From JBDSKH01 sp050245915 (GTDB taxonomy: Bacteria; Actinomycetota; Actinomycetes; Actinomycetales; Microbacteriaceae): a stretch of DNA of 61,163 nucleotides. Shown piece after piece: positions 1 to 11,808 of the stretch (position 1 is the first letter of the stretch; each line of letters opens with the position of its first letter). The stretch lies in NCBI GenBank assembly GCA_050245915.1, contig JBFWWZ010000012.1, forward strand, positions 1-61,163, written 5' to 3'. The notes beneath the pieces are model-generated. The model was not told the DNA's origin. It made no database searches and saw nothing but the letters and a program-made list of their open reading frames with translations. A program made the position numbers and the translations under genes.

Positions 1-999
1 ATCCTCAGCGGCATCATCGTCGCCCTCATCATCGTCAACCAGCGCCTCACCAAGCGCGGGGGCAAGCCGGGCATCATCATCGACGTGTCGCTCTGGGGCA
101 TCGCGCTCGGCATCATCGGCGCCCGGCTCTGGCACGTGTTCACCCACCCCGACGACTACTTCGGCCCGGGCAAAGACCTCATCAAGATCCTGTACGTCTG
201 GGAGGGCGGCGTCGCGATCTTCGGCACACTGCTCGGCGGAGCCCTCGGATTCTGGATCGGCTGCCGCCTCGCCGGGCTCAGGTTCCTCAGCGTGGCCGAC
301 GCCGTCGCCCCCGCGCTGCTGATCGCGCAGGCACTCGGACGTCTCGGCAACTACTTCAACCAGGAGCTGTTCGGGCTTCCCACCGACCTCCCGTGGGGTC
401 TGAAGATCGACCGGCCGAACGCCGCCATCCCGAGCGGGCTCGGCGACGACGTGCTGTTCCACCCGACATTCCTCTACGAGATGATCTGGAACCTCGCGGG
501 CGCCATCATCATCATCTTCCTCATCGAGAACTCGGTGAAGTTCGTCAAGTCCACGCCGTGGAACGAGGGCTGGCCGTCGATCGCGAAGCGCTACCAGGGG
601 GTCGTGACCGACCAGAACCGCCTGTTCAGCATCCTGGGCCTGCCGTCGATCCGCCTGACCCGCCGCCCGCAGTGGCAGTGGGGGAAGACTTTCGGGCTCT
701 ACCTCATCTGGTACGGCATCGGCCGCAGCTGGTTCGAGTCGATCCGCCTCGACCCGAGCGAGACGTTCCTCGGCATCCGCTCCAACGTGTGGGGCGCGCT
801 GGCGGCGATCCTGCTCGGCATCATCATCATCGTGGTGCAGACACGCCGTCACCCGGGGGTCGAACCGAGCCCGTATCTGCCGGGTCGCGAATGGAAGGAC
901 CCGGCCCTGGTAGACTCCGAGGACACCTACTCGGATTCTGATGACCTGGGCGATGAGGCCAAGGTCCCCGCCACAAGCGGATCCACCCGAAAGTCCTAG
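1..999 (+). CDS. lgt: Prolipoprotein diacylglyceryl transferase Lgt, 5' truncated by the window
   Basis: Transfers diacylglycerol from phosphatidylglycerol to the lipobox cysteine of prolipoproteins in the cytoplasmic membrane. The frame is open from base 1, so the true start lies upstream. Several hydrophobic segments are visible. The Lgt signature GRLGNYFNQELFG is present at about 346-384, together with the HPTFLYEMIWN stretch after it. The C-terminus continues into a charged, acidic tail rich in Asp, Glu and Ser after the last membrane segment, a common actinobacterial extension. Two probable substrates, the lipoproteins at 10557 and 50346, are encoded in this window. Family assignment is secure; only the N-terminus is missing. 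Confidence 0.95.
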   Translation: MLSGIIVALIIVNQRLTKRGGKPGIIIDVSLWGIALGIIGARLWHVFTHPDDYFGPGKDLIKILYVWEGGVAIFGTLLGGALGFWIGCRLAGLRFLSVADAVAPALLIAQALGRLGNYFNQELFGLPTDLPWGLKIDRPNAAIPSGLGDDVLFHPTFLYEMIWNLAGAIIIIFLIENSVKFVKSTPWNEGWPSIAKRYQGVVTDQNRLFSILGLPSIRLTRRPQWQWGKTFGLYLIWYGIGRSWFESIRLDPSETFLGIRSNVWGALAAILLGIIIIVVQTRRHPGVEPSPYLPGREWKDPALVDSEDTYSDSDDLGDEAKVPATSGSTRKS

Positions 1000-1080
1000 T
1001 TCGCGCGCACTCTCGCCGACGCCCTTCTCTCTTTCATCGGGCCGCTGACGTCCCCTGCACCATTCGTGAGGACGGTTCCC

Positions 1081-5635
<4,555 letters not shown>

Positions 5636-5643
<8 letters not shown>

Positions 5644-7093
5644 TCCGAAAGGGTTCCTGAAGACGACGGAACGGGAGCTGCCGAAACGGCGTCCCGTGCC
5701 CGTACGCATCATGGACTGGAAAGAGGTCTACGAGAGCCAGGACCCGGCCCAGCTGCGACGCCAGGCCGGGCGCTGCATGGACTGCGGCATCCCGTTCTGC
5801 CATCAGGGCTGCCCGCTCGGCAACCTGATCCCCGAGTGGAACGACCTCACGTGGCGGAACGAGGGACGTCAGGCCATCGAGCGCCTGCATGCGACGAACA
5901 ACTTCCCCGAATTCACCGGGCGGCTCTGCCCGGCGCCCTGCGAAGCCAGCTGCGTGCTCGGCATCAACCAGCCTGCGGTCACGATCAAGCAGGTCGAGGT
6001 CTCAATCATCGACCAGGCGTTCGCGAACGGCTGGGTGACCCCGCATCCCCCCGAGCGGCTGACCGGCAAGACCGTCGCCGTCGTCGGCTCCGGCCCGGCA
6101 GGTCTCGCCGCCGCGCAGCAGCTCACCCGCGCCGGGCACACCGTCGCGGTGTACGAGCGCGACGATCGGATCGGCGGCCTGCTGCGGTACGGCATCCCGG
6201 ATTTCAAGATGGAGAAGAAGCAGCTCGAGCAGCGGCTGGGTCAGATGCAGGCCGAAGGCACCCGGTTCCGCGCCGGGGTCGAGATCGGCAAGGACATCAG
6301 CTGGGACGACATCCGCTCCCGCTACGACGCCGTCGTGGTGGCCACCGGGGCGACCGTGCCGCGCGACCTGCCGATCCCCGGCCGGGACCTGCTCGGGGTG
6401 CACTTCGCCATGGATTACCTGGTGCAGCAGAACCGTGTCGTCGCGGGCGACACGATCCCCGAGCAACTGACCGCCGAGGGCAAGCACGTCATCGTGATCG
6501 GCGGTGGTGACACCGGCGCCGACTGCATCGGTACCGCTCACCGGCAGGGCGCCCTGTCCGTCACCAACCTGGCGATCGGCGTCCAGCCGCCCGCCGAGCG
6601 GCCCGAGCACCAGCCCTGGCCGATGCACCCGACGGTGTTCGAGGTCTCGAGCGCCCACGAGGAGGGCGGCGAGCGGGTCTACCTCGCGTCGACCGTGGAG
6701 TTCCTCGCGAACGAAGCCGGCGAGGTGCGCGCGCTCCGCGTCGCCGAGACCGAATACGTCGACGGCCGGCGCGTTCCCAAGTCGGGAACGGAGCGCGAGA
6801 TCCCCGCCGACCTGGTGCTCATCGCCATGGGTTTCACGGGCGCCGAATCCGACACGCTGGAGGAGCAGCTGCGTCTGCCCTTCGACGAGAGCGGCACCGT
6901 GGCGCGCGGCGGCGACTACGAGACCTCGGAGTCGGGCGTGTTCGTCGCGGGCGACGCCGGCCGCGGCCAGTCCCTCATCGTCTGGGCGATCGCGGAGGGC
7001 CGCGCCGCTGCGGCCGCCGTCGATCGCTTCCTGGAGGGGGAGACCCAGCTGCCCTCTCCGGTCAGCCCGACCGACCGTGCCATAGCGGTCTAG
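5636..7093 (+). CDS. gltD: Glutamate synthase (NADPH) small subunit
   Basis: Passes electrons from NADPH through FAD and 4Fe-4S clusters to GltB. The 485-aa protein starts at ATG 5636 inside the end of gltB (MADPKGFLK); the open frame reaches further upstream but only through gltB. The N-terminal ferredoxin-like region has C47-x2-C50-x4-C55-x3-C59 and a second Cys group (LCPAPCEASC). An FAD Rossmann motif GSGPAGLAA lies near residue 151 and an NADP motif GGGDTGADC near residue 288. Length and order match the usual GltD. Its stop TAG (7091-7093) is also the first half of a possible -10 hexamer TAGCCT for the next gene. Confidence 0.97.
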
Positions 7094-7096
7094 CCT
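7091..7096 (+). promoter_or_regulatory. Possible -10 box (TAGCCT) for pyk, formed by the gltD stop
   Basis: TAGCCT matches the TAGnnT -10 boxes seen before many genes here. Transcription from it would give pyk a leader of roughly 75 nt that contains the hairpin at 7102-7135. No -35 was identified. Inference from motif and position only. Confidence 0.35.
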
Positions 7097-7101
7097 GGTG
7101 G

Positions 7102-7135
7102 CGGGTGGGTCTCGACAGGCTCGACCACCCACCCG
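7102..7135. repeat. Intergenic palindromic hairpin between gltD and pyk
   Basis: Left arm CGGGTGGGT (7102-7110) pairs with ACCCACCCG (7127-7135). Inside it, TCGA (7112-7115) faces TCGA (7121-7124) around the loop CAGGC. The core TCTCGACAGGCTCGACCACC resembles a palindrome I recall as abundant between genes in Microbacteriaceae. No T tract follows, so it is not a classical terminator, although it could attenuate or stabilise the mRNA. Confidence 0.6.
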
Positions 7136-7178
7136 TCGCCGTACCCACCACCCCGCCACCACCCAGAAGGAATTCGTC

Positions 7179-8636
7179 ATGAGACGAGCAAAGATCGTCG
7201 CCACCCTCGGGCCGGCAACCTCGAGCTACGAGAACATCCGCGCGATCATCGAGGCCGGCGTCAACGTCGCCCGCATGAACCTGAGCCACGGTACCTACGA
7301 GGTCCACGACGAGGTGTACGCGAACGTCCGCAAGGCCGAGGCCGACACCGGCCAGCCCATCGCGGTGCTCGTCGATCTGCAGGGTCCGAAGATCCGGCTC
7401 GGCAAGTTCGAGGCGGGGCCGTATGAGCTCGCGGTCGGCGACATCTTCACCATCACCACCGAAGACGTGGTCGGCACCAAGGAGCTCGCCGGCACCACCT
7501 TCAAGGGGCTGCCCGGCGACGTGTCACCCGGAGACTTCCTGCTGATCGACGACGGCAAGGTGAAGGTCGAGGTGCTCGAGACCGACGGCGTGCGCGTGAA
7601 GACCCGTGTCATCGTGGCGGGGCCGGTGTCGAACAACAAGGGGATCAACCTCCCGGGCGTCGCGGTGAACGTGCCCGCGCTGTCGGAGAAGGATGAGGAC
7701 GATCTGCGCTGGGGGCTGAAGCTCGGCGCGGATTACATCGCGCTGTCCTTCGTCCGCAACGCGGCCGACGTGGAGCGCGTGCACGAGATCATGGCGGAGG
7801 AGGGCCGCAAGGTCCCGGTCATCGCCAAGATCGAGAAGCCGCAGGCTGTGGAGGCGCTCGAGGAGATCGTCGACGCCTTCGACGGCATCATGGTCGCCCG
7901 CGGCGACCTGGCCGTCGAACTCCCGCTCGAGGCTGTGCCGATCGTGCAGAAGCGCGCTGTCGAGCTGGCGCGCCGCATGGCGAAGCCCGTCATCGTCGCC
8001 ACCCAGATGCTGGAGTCGATGACGCATTCGCCCGTGCCCACCCGTGCCGAGACCTCGGATGTGGCGAATGCGGTGCTGGATGGCGCGGACGCGGTGATGC
8101 TGTCGGGCGAGACCAGCGTGGGGGAGTACCCCGTCGTCACGGTGTCGACGATGGCCCGGATCGTGGCGTCCACCGAAGACCACGGCCTGGAGCGCATCGC
8201 GCCTCTCGGCACCAAGCCGCGCACGCTCGGCGGCGCGATCACCTTGGCCGCCGCCGAGGTCGCCGACTTCGTGGACGCCAAGTACGTCTGCGTGTTCACC
8301 GAGTCCGGTGACACCGCACGTCGCATGTCCCGTCTGCGGTTCCGCATCCCGATGAAGGCGTTCACGCCCGAGGTGGCGATGCAGCGTCGCATGCAGCTGA
8401 CCTGGGGGATCGAGTCGTACCTGGTCGACCGGGTCACCCACACCGACGCGATGTACCAGCAGGTTGACGACATCCTGCTCGCCGAGGGCCTCGCCGAGGT
8501 CGGCGACAAGGTCGTCGTGATCTCCGGATCCCCTCCCGGGGTCCCCGGCGGCACCAACGACCTGCGGGTCCACACGATCGGCGATGCTGCCAACGCGGCC
8601 GCACCGGTGTGGGAGGCGGGCGAGCTCCCGGGCTGA
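7179..8636 (+). CDS. pyk: Pyruvate kinase
   Basis: Converts phosphoenolpyruvate and ADP to pyruvate and ATP, the last glycolytic step. The start is ATG 7179, seven nt after AGAAGGA. The 485-aa length is typical. Signatures: RRAKIVATLGPATSS at the N-terminus, MNLSHGTYE, the K+/Mg2+ and substrate region IAKIEKPQAVEALEEI, MVARGDLAVELP, and KPVIVATQMLESM. The C-terminal allosteric domain is present, ending in ISGSPPGVPGGTNDLRVHTIG. A small hairpin follows the stop codon. The gene stands alone in its transcription unit unless read through from gltBD. Confidence 0.97.
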   Translation: MRRAKIVATLGPATSSYENIRAIIEAGVNVARMNLSHGTYEVHDEVYANVRKAEADTGQPIAVLVDLQGPKIRLGKFEAGPYELAVGDIFTITTEDVVGTKELAGTTFKGLPGDVSPGDFLLIDDGKVKVEVLETDGVRVKTRVIVAGPVSNNKGINLPGVAVNVPALSEKDEDDLRWGLKLGADYIALSFVRNAADVERVHEIMAEEGRKVPVIAKIEKPQAVEALEEIVDAFDGIMVARGDLAVELPLEAVPIVQKRAVELARRMAKPVIVATQMLESMTHSPVPTRAETSDVANAVLDGADAVMLSGETSVGEYPVVTVSTMARIVASTEDHGLERIAPLGTKPRTLGGAITLAAAEVADFVDAKYVCVFTESGDTARRMSRLRFRIPMKAFTPEVAMQRRMQLTWGIESYLVDRVTHTDAMYQQVDDILLAEGLAEVGDKVVVISGSPPGVPGGTNDLRVHTIGDAANAAAPVWEAGELPG

Positions 8637-8637
8637 C

Positions 8638-8651
8638 CCCCGTACGCGGGG
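8638..8651 (+). terminator. Possible weak terminator hairpin after pyk
   Basis: CCCCG (8638-8642) pairs with CGGGG (8647-8651) around TACG, just after the pyk TGA. There is no T tract, so function is uncertain. Confidence 0.35.
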
Positions 8652-8714
8652 TAGCCCCCGTCCGGTGAATGGGCGATGCTGTGCCAAACATCCGGGTCCA
8701 TGAGGGGGGCTACC

Positions 8715-9398
8715 GTGAGTGACGCGTTGGCGGCTGCGCCCGCCGCCGGCTGGTATCCCGATCCCGCGAGCCCGTCGTCGTCGCGCTGGTGGGACGGCAC
8801 GGCCTGGACCGATCATGTGCAGCCCGCCGTGGTCGCGGCGGTGCCTGCCGCTGTTGCGGCGTCCCCGGTCGTTCCGCGGGTGGCGGAGCCCGTACGCTCC
8901 TCGAACCTGGATGCCGACGGTGTCCCGCTGAACCTCTTCGCCGACTCGATCGTCAATCCCGCCGTGCTGGCGCCCGCCGCCCCGCCGTCCACCCAGGAGG
9001 ACTGGCACAACCGAGCAGGGCGCGGCACGCAGGTGCGGCGTCAGGTGGCGGGGAGCGTGTCCGAGTCGACCGCGGGTGCGGCGTCGAAGCGGGCCTCCGA
9101 CCCGTACGAGCGCAACTGGATCGCGGGCCTGGCGATCGTGCTCGCGGTGCTCAGCATCCCGGCTCTCGCCCTTCGCGTGGCGTGGGATCTGCCGCCGCTG
9201 ACCCAGAGCATCCTGGCCGGGGCGCCGATCGCGATCTCGTTGCTCGCGCTGGCCACCGGCTTCCGTCGCGGGCGTCGCATCGCGCTGCCCCTCGTCGCGA
9301 CCATCATCTCGGCGGCCGTGGTCGCCGCGAGCTTCCTCGTCCCGCCCGCCATACTGGTCGGCGCCGTGGACTGGGTGACCGGCCTGCTGCCCGCCTAG
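8715..9398 (+). CDS. DUF2510 domain membrane protein
   Basis: A 227-aa protein of unknown function. GTG 8715 is preferred because GAGGGGGG ends a few bases upstream; an ATG at 8700 would add five residues and overlap that site. The N-terminus holds the DUF2510 signature, GWYPDP followed by RWWDGTAWTDH, a short Trp-rich module common on actinobacterial membrane proteins. A low-complexity Ala/Pro/Val linker follows. About three hydrophobic segments occupy residues 145 to the end. Such proteins are cytosolic N-terminus, membrane C-terminus; no substrate can be inferred. Its TAG stop shares the tetranucleotide CTAG (9395-9398) with the convergent neighbour. Confidence 0.85.
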   Translation: MSDALAAAPAAGWYPDPASPSSSRWWDGTAWTDHVQPAVVAAVPAAVAASPVVPRVAEPVRSSNLDADGVPLNLFADSIVNPAVLAPAAPPSTQEDWHNRAGRGTQVRRQVAGSVSESTAGAASKRASDPYERNWIAGLAIVLAVLSIPALALRVAWDLPPLTQSILAGAPIAISLLALATGFRRGRRIALPLVATIISAAVVAASFLVPPAILVGAVDWVTGLLPA

Positions 9399-9796
9399 AT
9401 CGCTCGCATCGCGTTGTTGCGCGCTTCGTGCGTCACCTCGGCCAGGCCCAGCTGCTCGAGAAGCGGTGGGAGGTACATGCCGAAGCGGCCGCGGTAGCCC
9501 TTCCGCAGGCCGTACCAACCTCCCCGCGGGTTGTCGGCAGAGCGGCCCCACGCCTCCACCGTCCCGGCGGCTGCCCCCTTCTGCTCGTCCGCCGCGCCGA
9601 GCGGGACCCAGTCGCCCTGCTCGCGCAGCCAGGCGTGCAGCTCATCGATCGCCCTCGCGTCGTACAGCAGTCTGGTGCTGCCCACCTGGCAGACGATGGT
9701 CGGGGGATCAGAGGTCTCATCCCGGTACATGGTGTACTCGCTCGACCCCGGAGGCGTCCTCAGGACCCACGGGTCGTCCTTCGTCCCTGCGTTCAC
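9395..9796 (-). CDS. Conserved hypothetical protein (133 aa)
   Basis: Soluble, 133-residue protein starting at GTG 9796 (reads MNAGTKDDPWVLRTPPGSS). It has no signal peptide or membrane segment. It is Trp- and Gly-rich, with motifs TRLLYDARAIDELHAWL and GGWYGLRKGYRGRFGMYLPP. I have a memory of similar short proteins in Actinobacteria under a DUF name but cannot assign a function. It lies directly downstream of tRNA-Leu on the same strand, so it may be co-transcribed with it. The frame remains open further upstream through the tRNA, which cannot be coding. The stop overlaps the convergent DUF2510 gene by four bases. Confidence 0.75.
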   Translation of the reverse strand: MNAGTKDDPWVLRTPPGSSEYTMYRDETSDPPTIVCQVGSTRLLYDARAIDELHAWLREQGDWVPLGAADEQKGAAAGTVEAWGRSADNPRGGWYGLRKGYRGRFGMYLPPLLEQLGLAEVTHEARNNAMRAI

Positions 9797-9819
9797 GGCG
9801 CACACGCTACTCCCGGCAG

Positions 9820-9902
9820 TGCCGGATGTGGGGGTCGAACCCACACGCCCTCTCGGACAGCGGATTTTGAGTCCGCCGCGTCTGCCATTCCGCCAATCCG
9901 GC
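9820..9902 (-). tRNA. tRNA-Leu (anticodon CAA)
   Basis: On the minus strand the acceptor arms GCCGGAT (9902-9896) and ATCCGGC (9827-9821) pair perfectly, with discriminator A at 9820. The anticodon stem GCGGA/TCCGC encloses the loop CTCAAAA, giving anticodon CAA (codon UUG). A variable arm of the leucine class and a T arm GTGGG-TTCGACC-CCCAC follow. CCA is not encoded: the next bases are CTG. Folded by eye; all arms close. Confidence 0.95.
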
Positions 9903-9939
9903 GCACGCGCCCAGGGGCACGGCACTGTGAACGATACCG

Positions 9940-9945
9940 TAGGCT
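9940..9945 (+). promoter_or_regulatory. -10 box TAGGCT, leaderless start of pdtaR
   Basis: TAGGCT ends exactly 6 nt before GTG 9952, so the transcript should begin at or next to the start codon. No ribosome binding site is seen. Confidence 0.6.
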
Positions 9946-9951
9946 TCTGCC

Positions 9952-10557
9952 GTGAGTGACGAGCAGGACACCCCCACCGCGCCCCGCCGAGTCGTGGTCG
10001 CCGAGGACGAGTCGCTCATCCGGCTCGACATCGTCGAGATCCTCCGCGACAACGGGTTCGAGGTCGTCGGCGAGGCCGGCGACGGCGAGGCGGCCGTGCA
10101 ACTGGCGACCGAGCTGAAGCCCGACCTGGTCGTCATGGATGTGAAGATGCCCAAGCTCGACGGCATCTCCGCGGCGGAGCAGCTGTCGAAGGACCACATC
10201 GCCCCGGTCGTGCTGCTCACCGCCTTCAGCCAGAAAGAGCTGGTGGAGCGCGCGAGCGAGGCCGGCGCCCTCGCCTACGTCGTCAAGCCGTTCACCCCGA
10301 ACGACCTGCTGCCCGCGATCGAGATCGCGCTCAGCCGGTACCAGCAGATCGTGACGCTCGAGGCCGAGGTTGCGGACATGGTCGAGCGCTTCGAGACCCG
10401 CAAGCTCGTCGACCGGGCCAAGGGGCTGCTCAACGAGAAGATGGGGCTCAGCGAGCCGGAGGCGTTCCGCTGGATCCAGAAGGCGTCGATGGATCGCCGC
10501 CTCACCATGCACGACGTCGCCCAGGCGATCATCGATCAGCTGGCCGCCAAGAAGTAG
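9952..10557 (+). CDS. pdtaR: ANTAR-domain response regulator (PdtaR type)
   Basis: A two-component regulator that binds RNA rather than DNA: the ANTAR domain recognises dual hexaloop hairpins to control termination. The 201-aa protein has a receiver domain with acidic pocket AEDE near residues 16-19, phosphoacceptor D63 (DLVVMDVKMP), Thr and Lys switch residues (LLTAFS, YVVKPF). A coiled linker leads into ANTAR at about 144-198 (VERFETRKLVDRAKGLL, then ASMDRRLTMHDVAQAI). The order pyk-pdtaR-polA is a conserved actinobacterial arrangement. The partner kinase PdtaS is not in this window. Start GTG 9952 lies 6 nt after a -10 box. Confidence 0.93.
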   Translation: MSDEQDTPTAPRRVVVAEDESLIRLDIVEILRDNGFEVVGEAGDGEAAVQLATELKPDLVVMDVKMPKLDGISAAEQLSKDHIAPVVLLTAFSQKELVERASEAGALAYVVKPFTPNDLLPAIEIALSRYQQIVTLEAEVADMVERFETRKLVDRAKGLLNEKMGLSEPEAFRWIQKASMDRRLTMHDVAQAIIDQLAAKK

Positions 10558-11324
10558 TGGCCCGGCTGCTCGTCGCGCTGGCCGCGGTCGGCCTCGGCGT
10601 CGCGCTGAGCGGGTGCGTCGGTGCGCCGGCGGAGCCCGTCGACCCCGGTCCGGCAGCTCCGATCGGGCCGGTGCCGCCGCCGAGCAGCCCGTTGACGCTG
10701 GAGCGCATCGCCGGCATCGTCAGCGAGGACGACGGCCCGCCGACGACGCGGTTCACGCCGGGCGGCACGCTCTCGACGTCGGGCGCGGATCTCGAGTCCG
10801 AGCAGCAGTACTGGGTCGCGGTCGGGGGCACGCCGGACGTCTGCGCCGACGTGGTCGCCGCGCCGTACCTGGTGTCCTCCGCCGACGCGGCGGACCGGGA
10901 CGGGCTCGACGACCGCTCGGTGCTGCTCGGGACCTTCACCGAACTCGACGAGGAGCGTTTCGGGCTGATCCAGGTCTATGCGCGCGAGTTCGACGACGAC
11001 ACCGCGGCTCAGGGCTTCCTATCCGGCTTCGAGGCGAGCGTGGCAGCGTGTCCCGGCTATCGGTTCCTGGATGACGGGGTCGCGACGTACGACGCGGTCG
11101 CCCTCTCCGTCGAGCAGCTCGCACCGGCGGGCGACGGCGAGGTCGCCGCACTGGAGTATCGCGAGACACTCGACACCGCCGATCACCGCACCACGGTGTA
11201 TTTCCTGCAGCGCGACCGCATCGTGATCTCGATCTACGGCGAGATCCTGCCGAGCAGCACGATCACCGACGCGGACCTGGAGTCGCTCACCGGCACGGTG
11301 GCGCTCCGGTTCGGCGAGGTCTAG
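10557..11324 (+). CDS. Putative lipoprotein
   Basis: 255-aa secreted lipoprotein starting at GTG 10557, whose first G is the last base of the pdtaR stop. A hydrophobic signal peptide ends in the lipobox LSGC with Cys20. The mature region begins with a Pro-rich linker and then a mixed alpha/beta domain with two Cys residues (VCADVV and VAACPGYR) that could form a disulfide. Resembles the PknH-sensor-like/lipoprotein LpqN-type extracellular folds in general layout, but I cannot assign a family. Probably co-transcribed with pdtaR. The TAG stop shares CTAG with the convergent thioesterase. Confidence 0.85.
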   Translation: MARLLVALAAVGLGVALSGCVGAPAEPVDPGPAAPIGPVPPPSSPLTLERIAGIVSEDDGPPTTRFTPGGTLSTSGADLESEQQYWVAVGGTPDVCADVVAAPYLVSSADAADRDGLDDRSVLLGTFTELDEERFGLIQVYAREFDDDTAAQGFLSGFEASVAACPGYRFLDDGVATYDAVALSVEQLAPAGDGEVAALEYRETLDTADHRTTVYFLQRDRIVISIYGEILPSSTITDADLESLTGTVALRFGEV

Positions 11325-11761
11325 CGCGGCAGGCGGTCGTCGAGGTCGCGCAGCATGTTGGTCATGCGCACGGTGGAGAGGCGGCGGCCCTCCTCGTCGG
11401 TGATCTCGATCTCGTGGGTGCAGAGCGTGCGGCCGAGCACGATCGCGCGGCAGGTGCCGGTCACGATGCCGGACGACACCGAACGGCTGTGGCTGGCGTT
11501 GATCTCGATGCCGACAGCCATGCGGCCGGCGCCGGCGTGCAACGCCGACGAGATCGATCCGAGGGATTCGCCGAGCACGACGTGCGCACCCCCGTGGAGG
11601 ATGCCGACGACCTGCGTGTTGCCCTCGACCGGCATCGTCGCCACCGAGTACTCGGGCGAGAGCTCGAGGAATTCGATGCCCATCTTGCGGGGCAGCGCAC
11701 CCCCTCCGGTGCCGAGGCGCTCGAGCAGTTCGGGCGGGGTTCCGGGGGGCAGTTTCGTCAT
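11321..11761 (-). CDS. Hotdog-fold thioesterase (PaaI/YdiI-like)
   Basis: 146-aa acyl-CoA thioesterase of the hotdog superfamily, probably acting on an aromatic or medium-chain acyl-CoA. The motif LHGGAHVVLGESLGS, residues about 55-69, is the PaaI-type active site (HGG followed by Glu). Further support is the beta-strand pattern GIVTGTCRAIVLGRTLCTHEIEI. ATG 11761 is preceded by AAGGA at a suitable distance. It is divergent from polA and convergent with the lipoprotein gene. A thioesterase near pdtaR and polA is also found in other Actinobacteria, such as TesB in mycobacteria, though of a different fold. The substrate is not predictable. Confidence 0.85.
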   Translation of the reverse strand: MTKLPPGTPPELLERLGTGGGALPRKMGIEFLELSPEYSVATMPVEGNTQVVGILHGGAHVVLGESLGSISSALHAGAGRMAVGIEINASHSRSVSSGIVTGTCRAIVLGRTLCTHEIEITDEEGRRLSTVRMTNMLRDLDDRLPR

Positions 11762-11796
11762 CGAAAGTCCTTGAAAAGGGTGTCGGAAGCGGCGGA

Positions 11797-11802
11797 TAGG
11801 CT
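11797..11802 (+). promoter_or_regulatory. -10 box TAGGCT, leaderless start of polA
   Basis: TAGGCT is followed by exactly 6 nt and then GTG 11809. No ribosome binding site precedes the start. Confidence 0.6.
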
Positions 11803-11808
11803 GGGCCC

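Noticed and set aside
1066..1080. GTG 1066 as the gltB start
   Set aside because: It would bury the ribosome site GAGGA that fits ATG 1081; family N-termini begin near the later Met.
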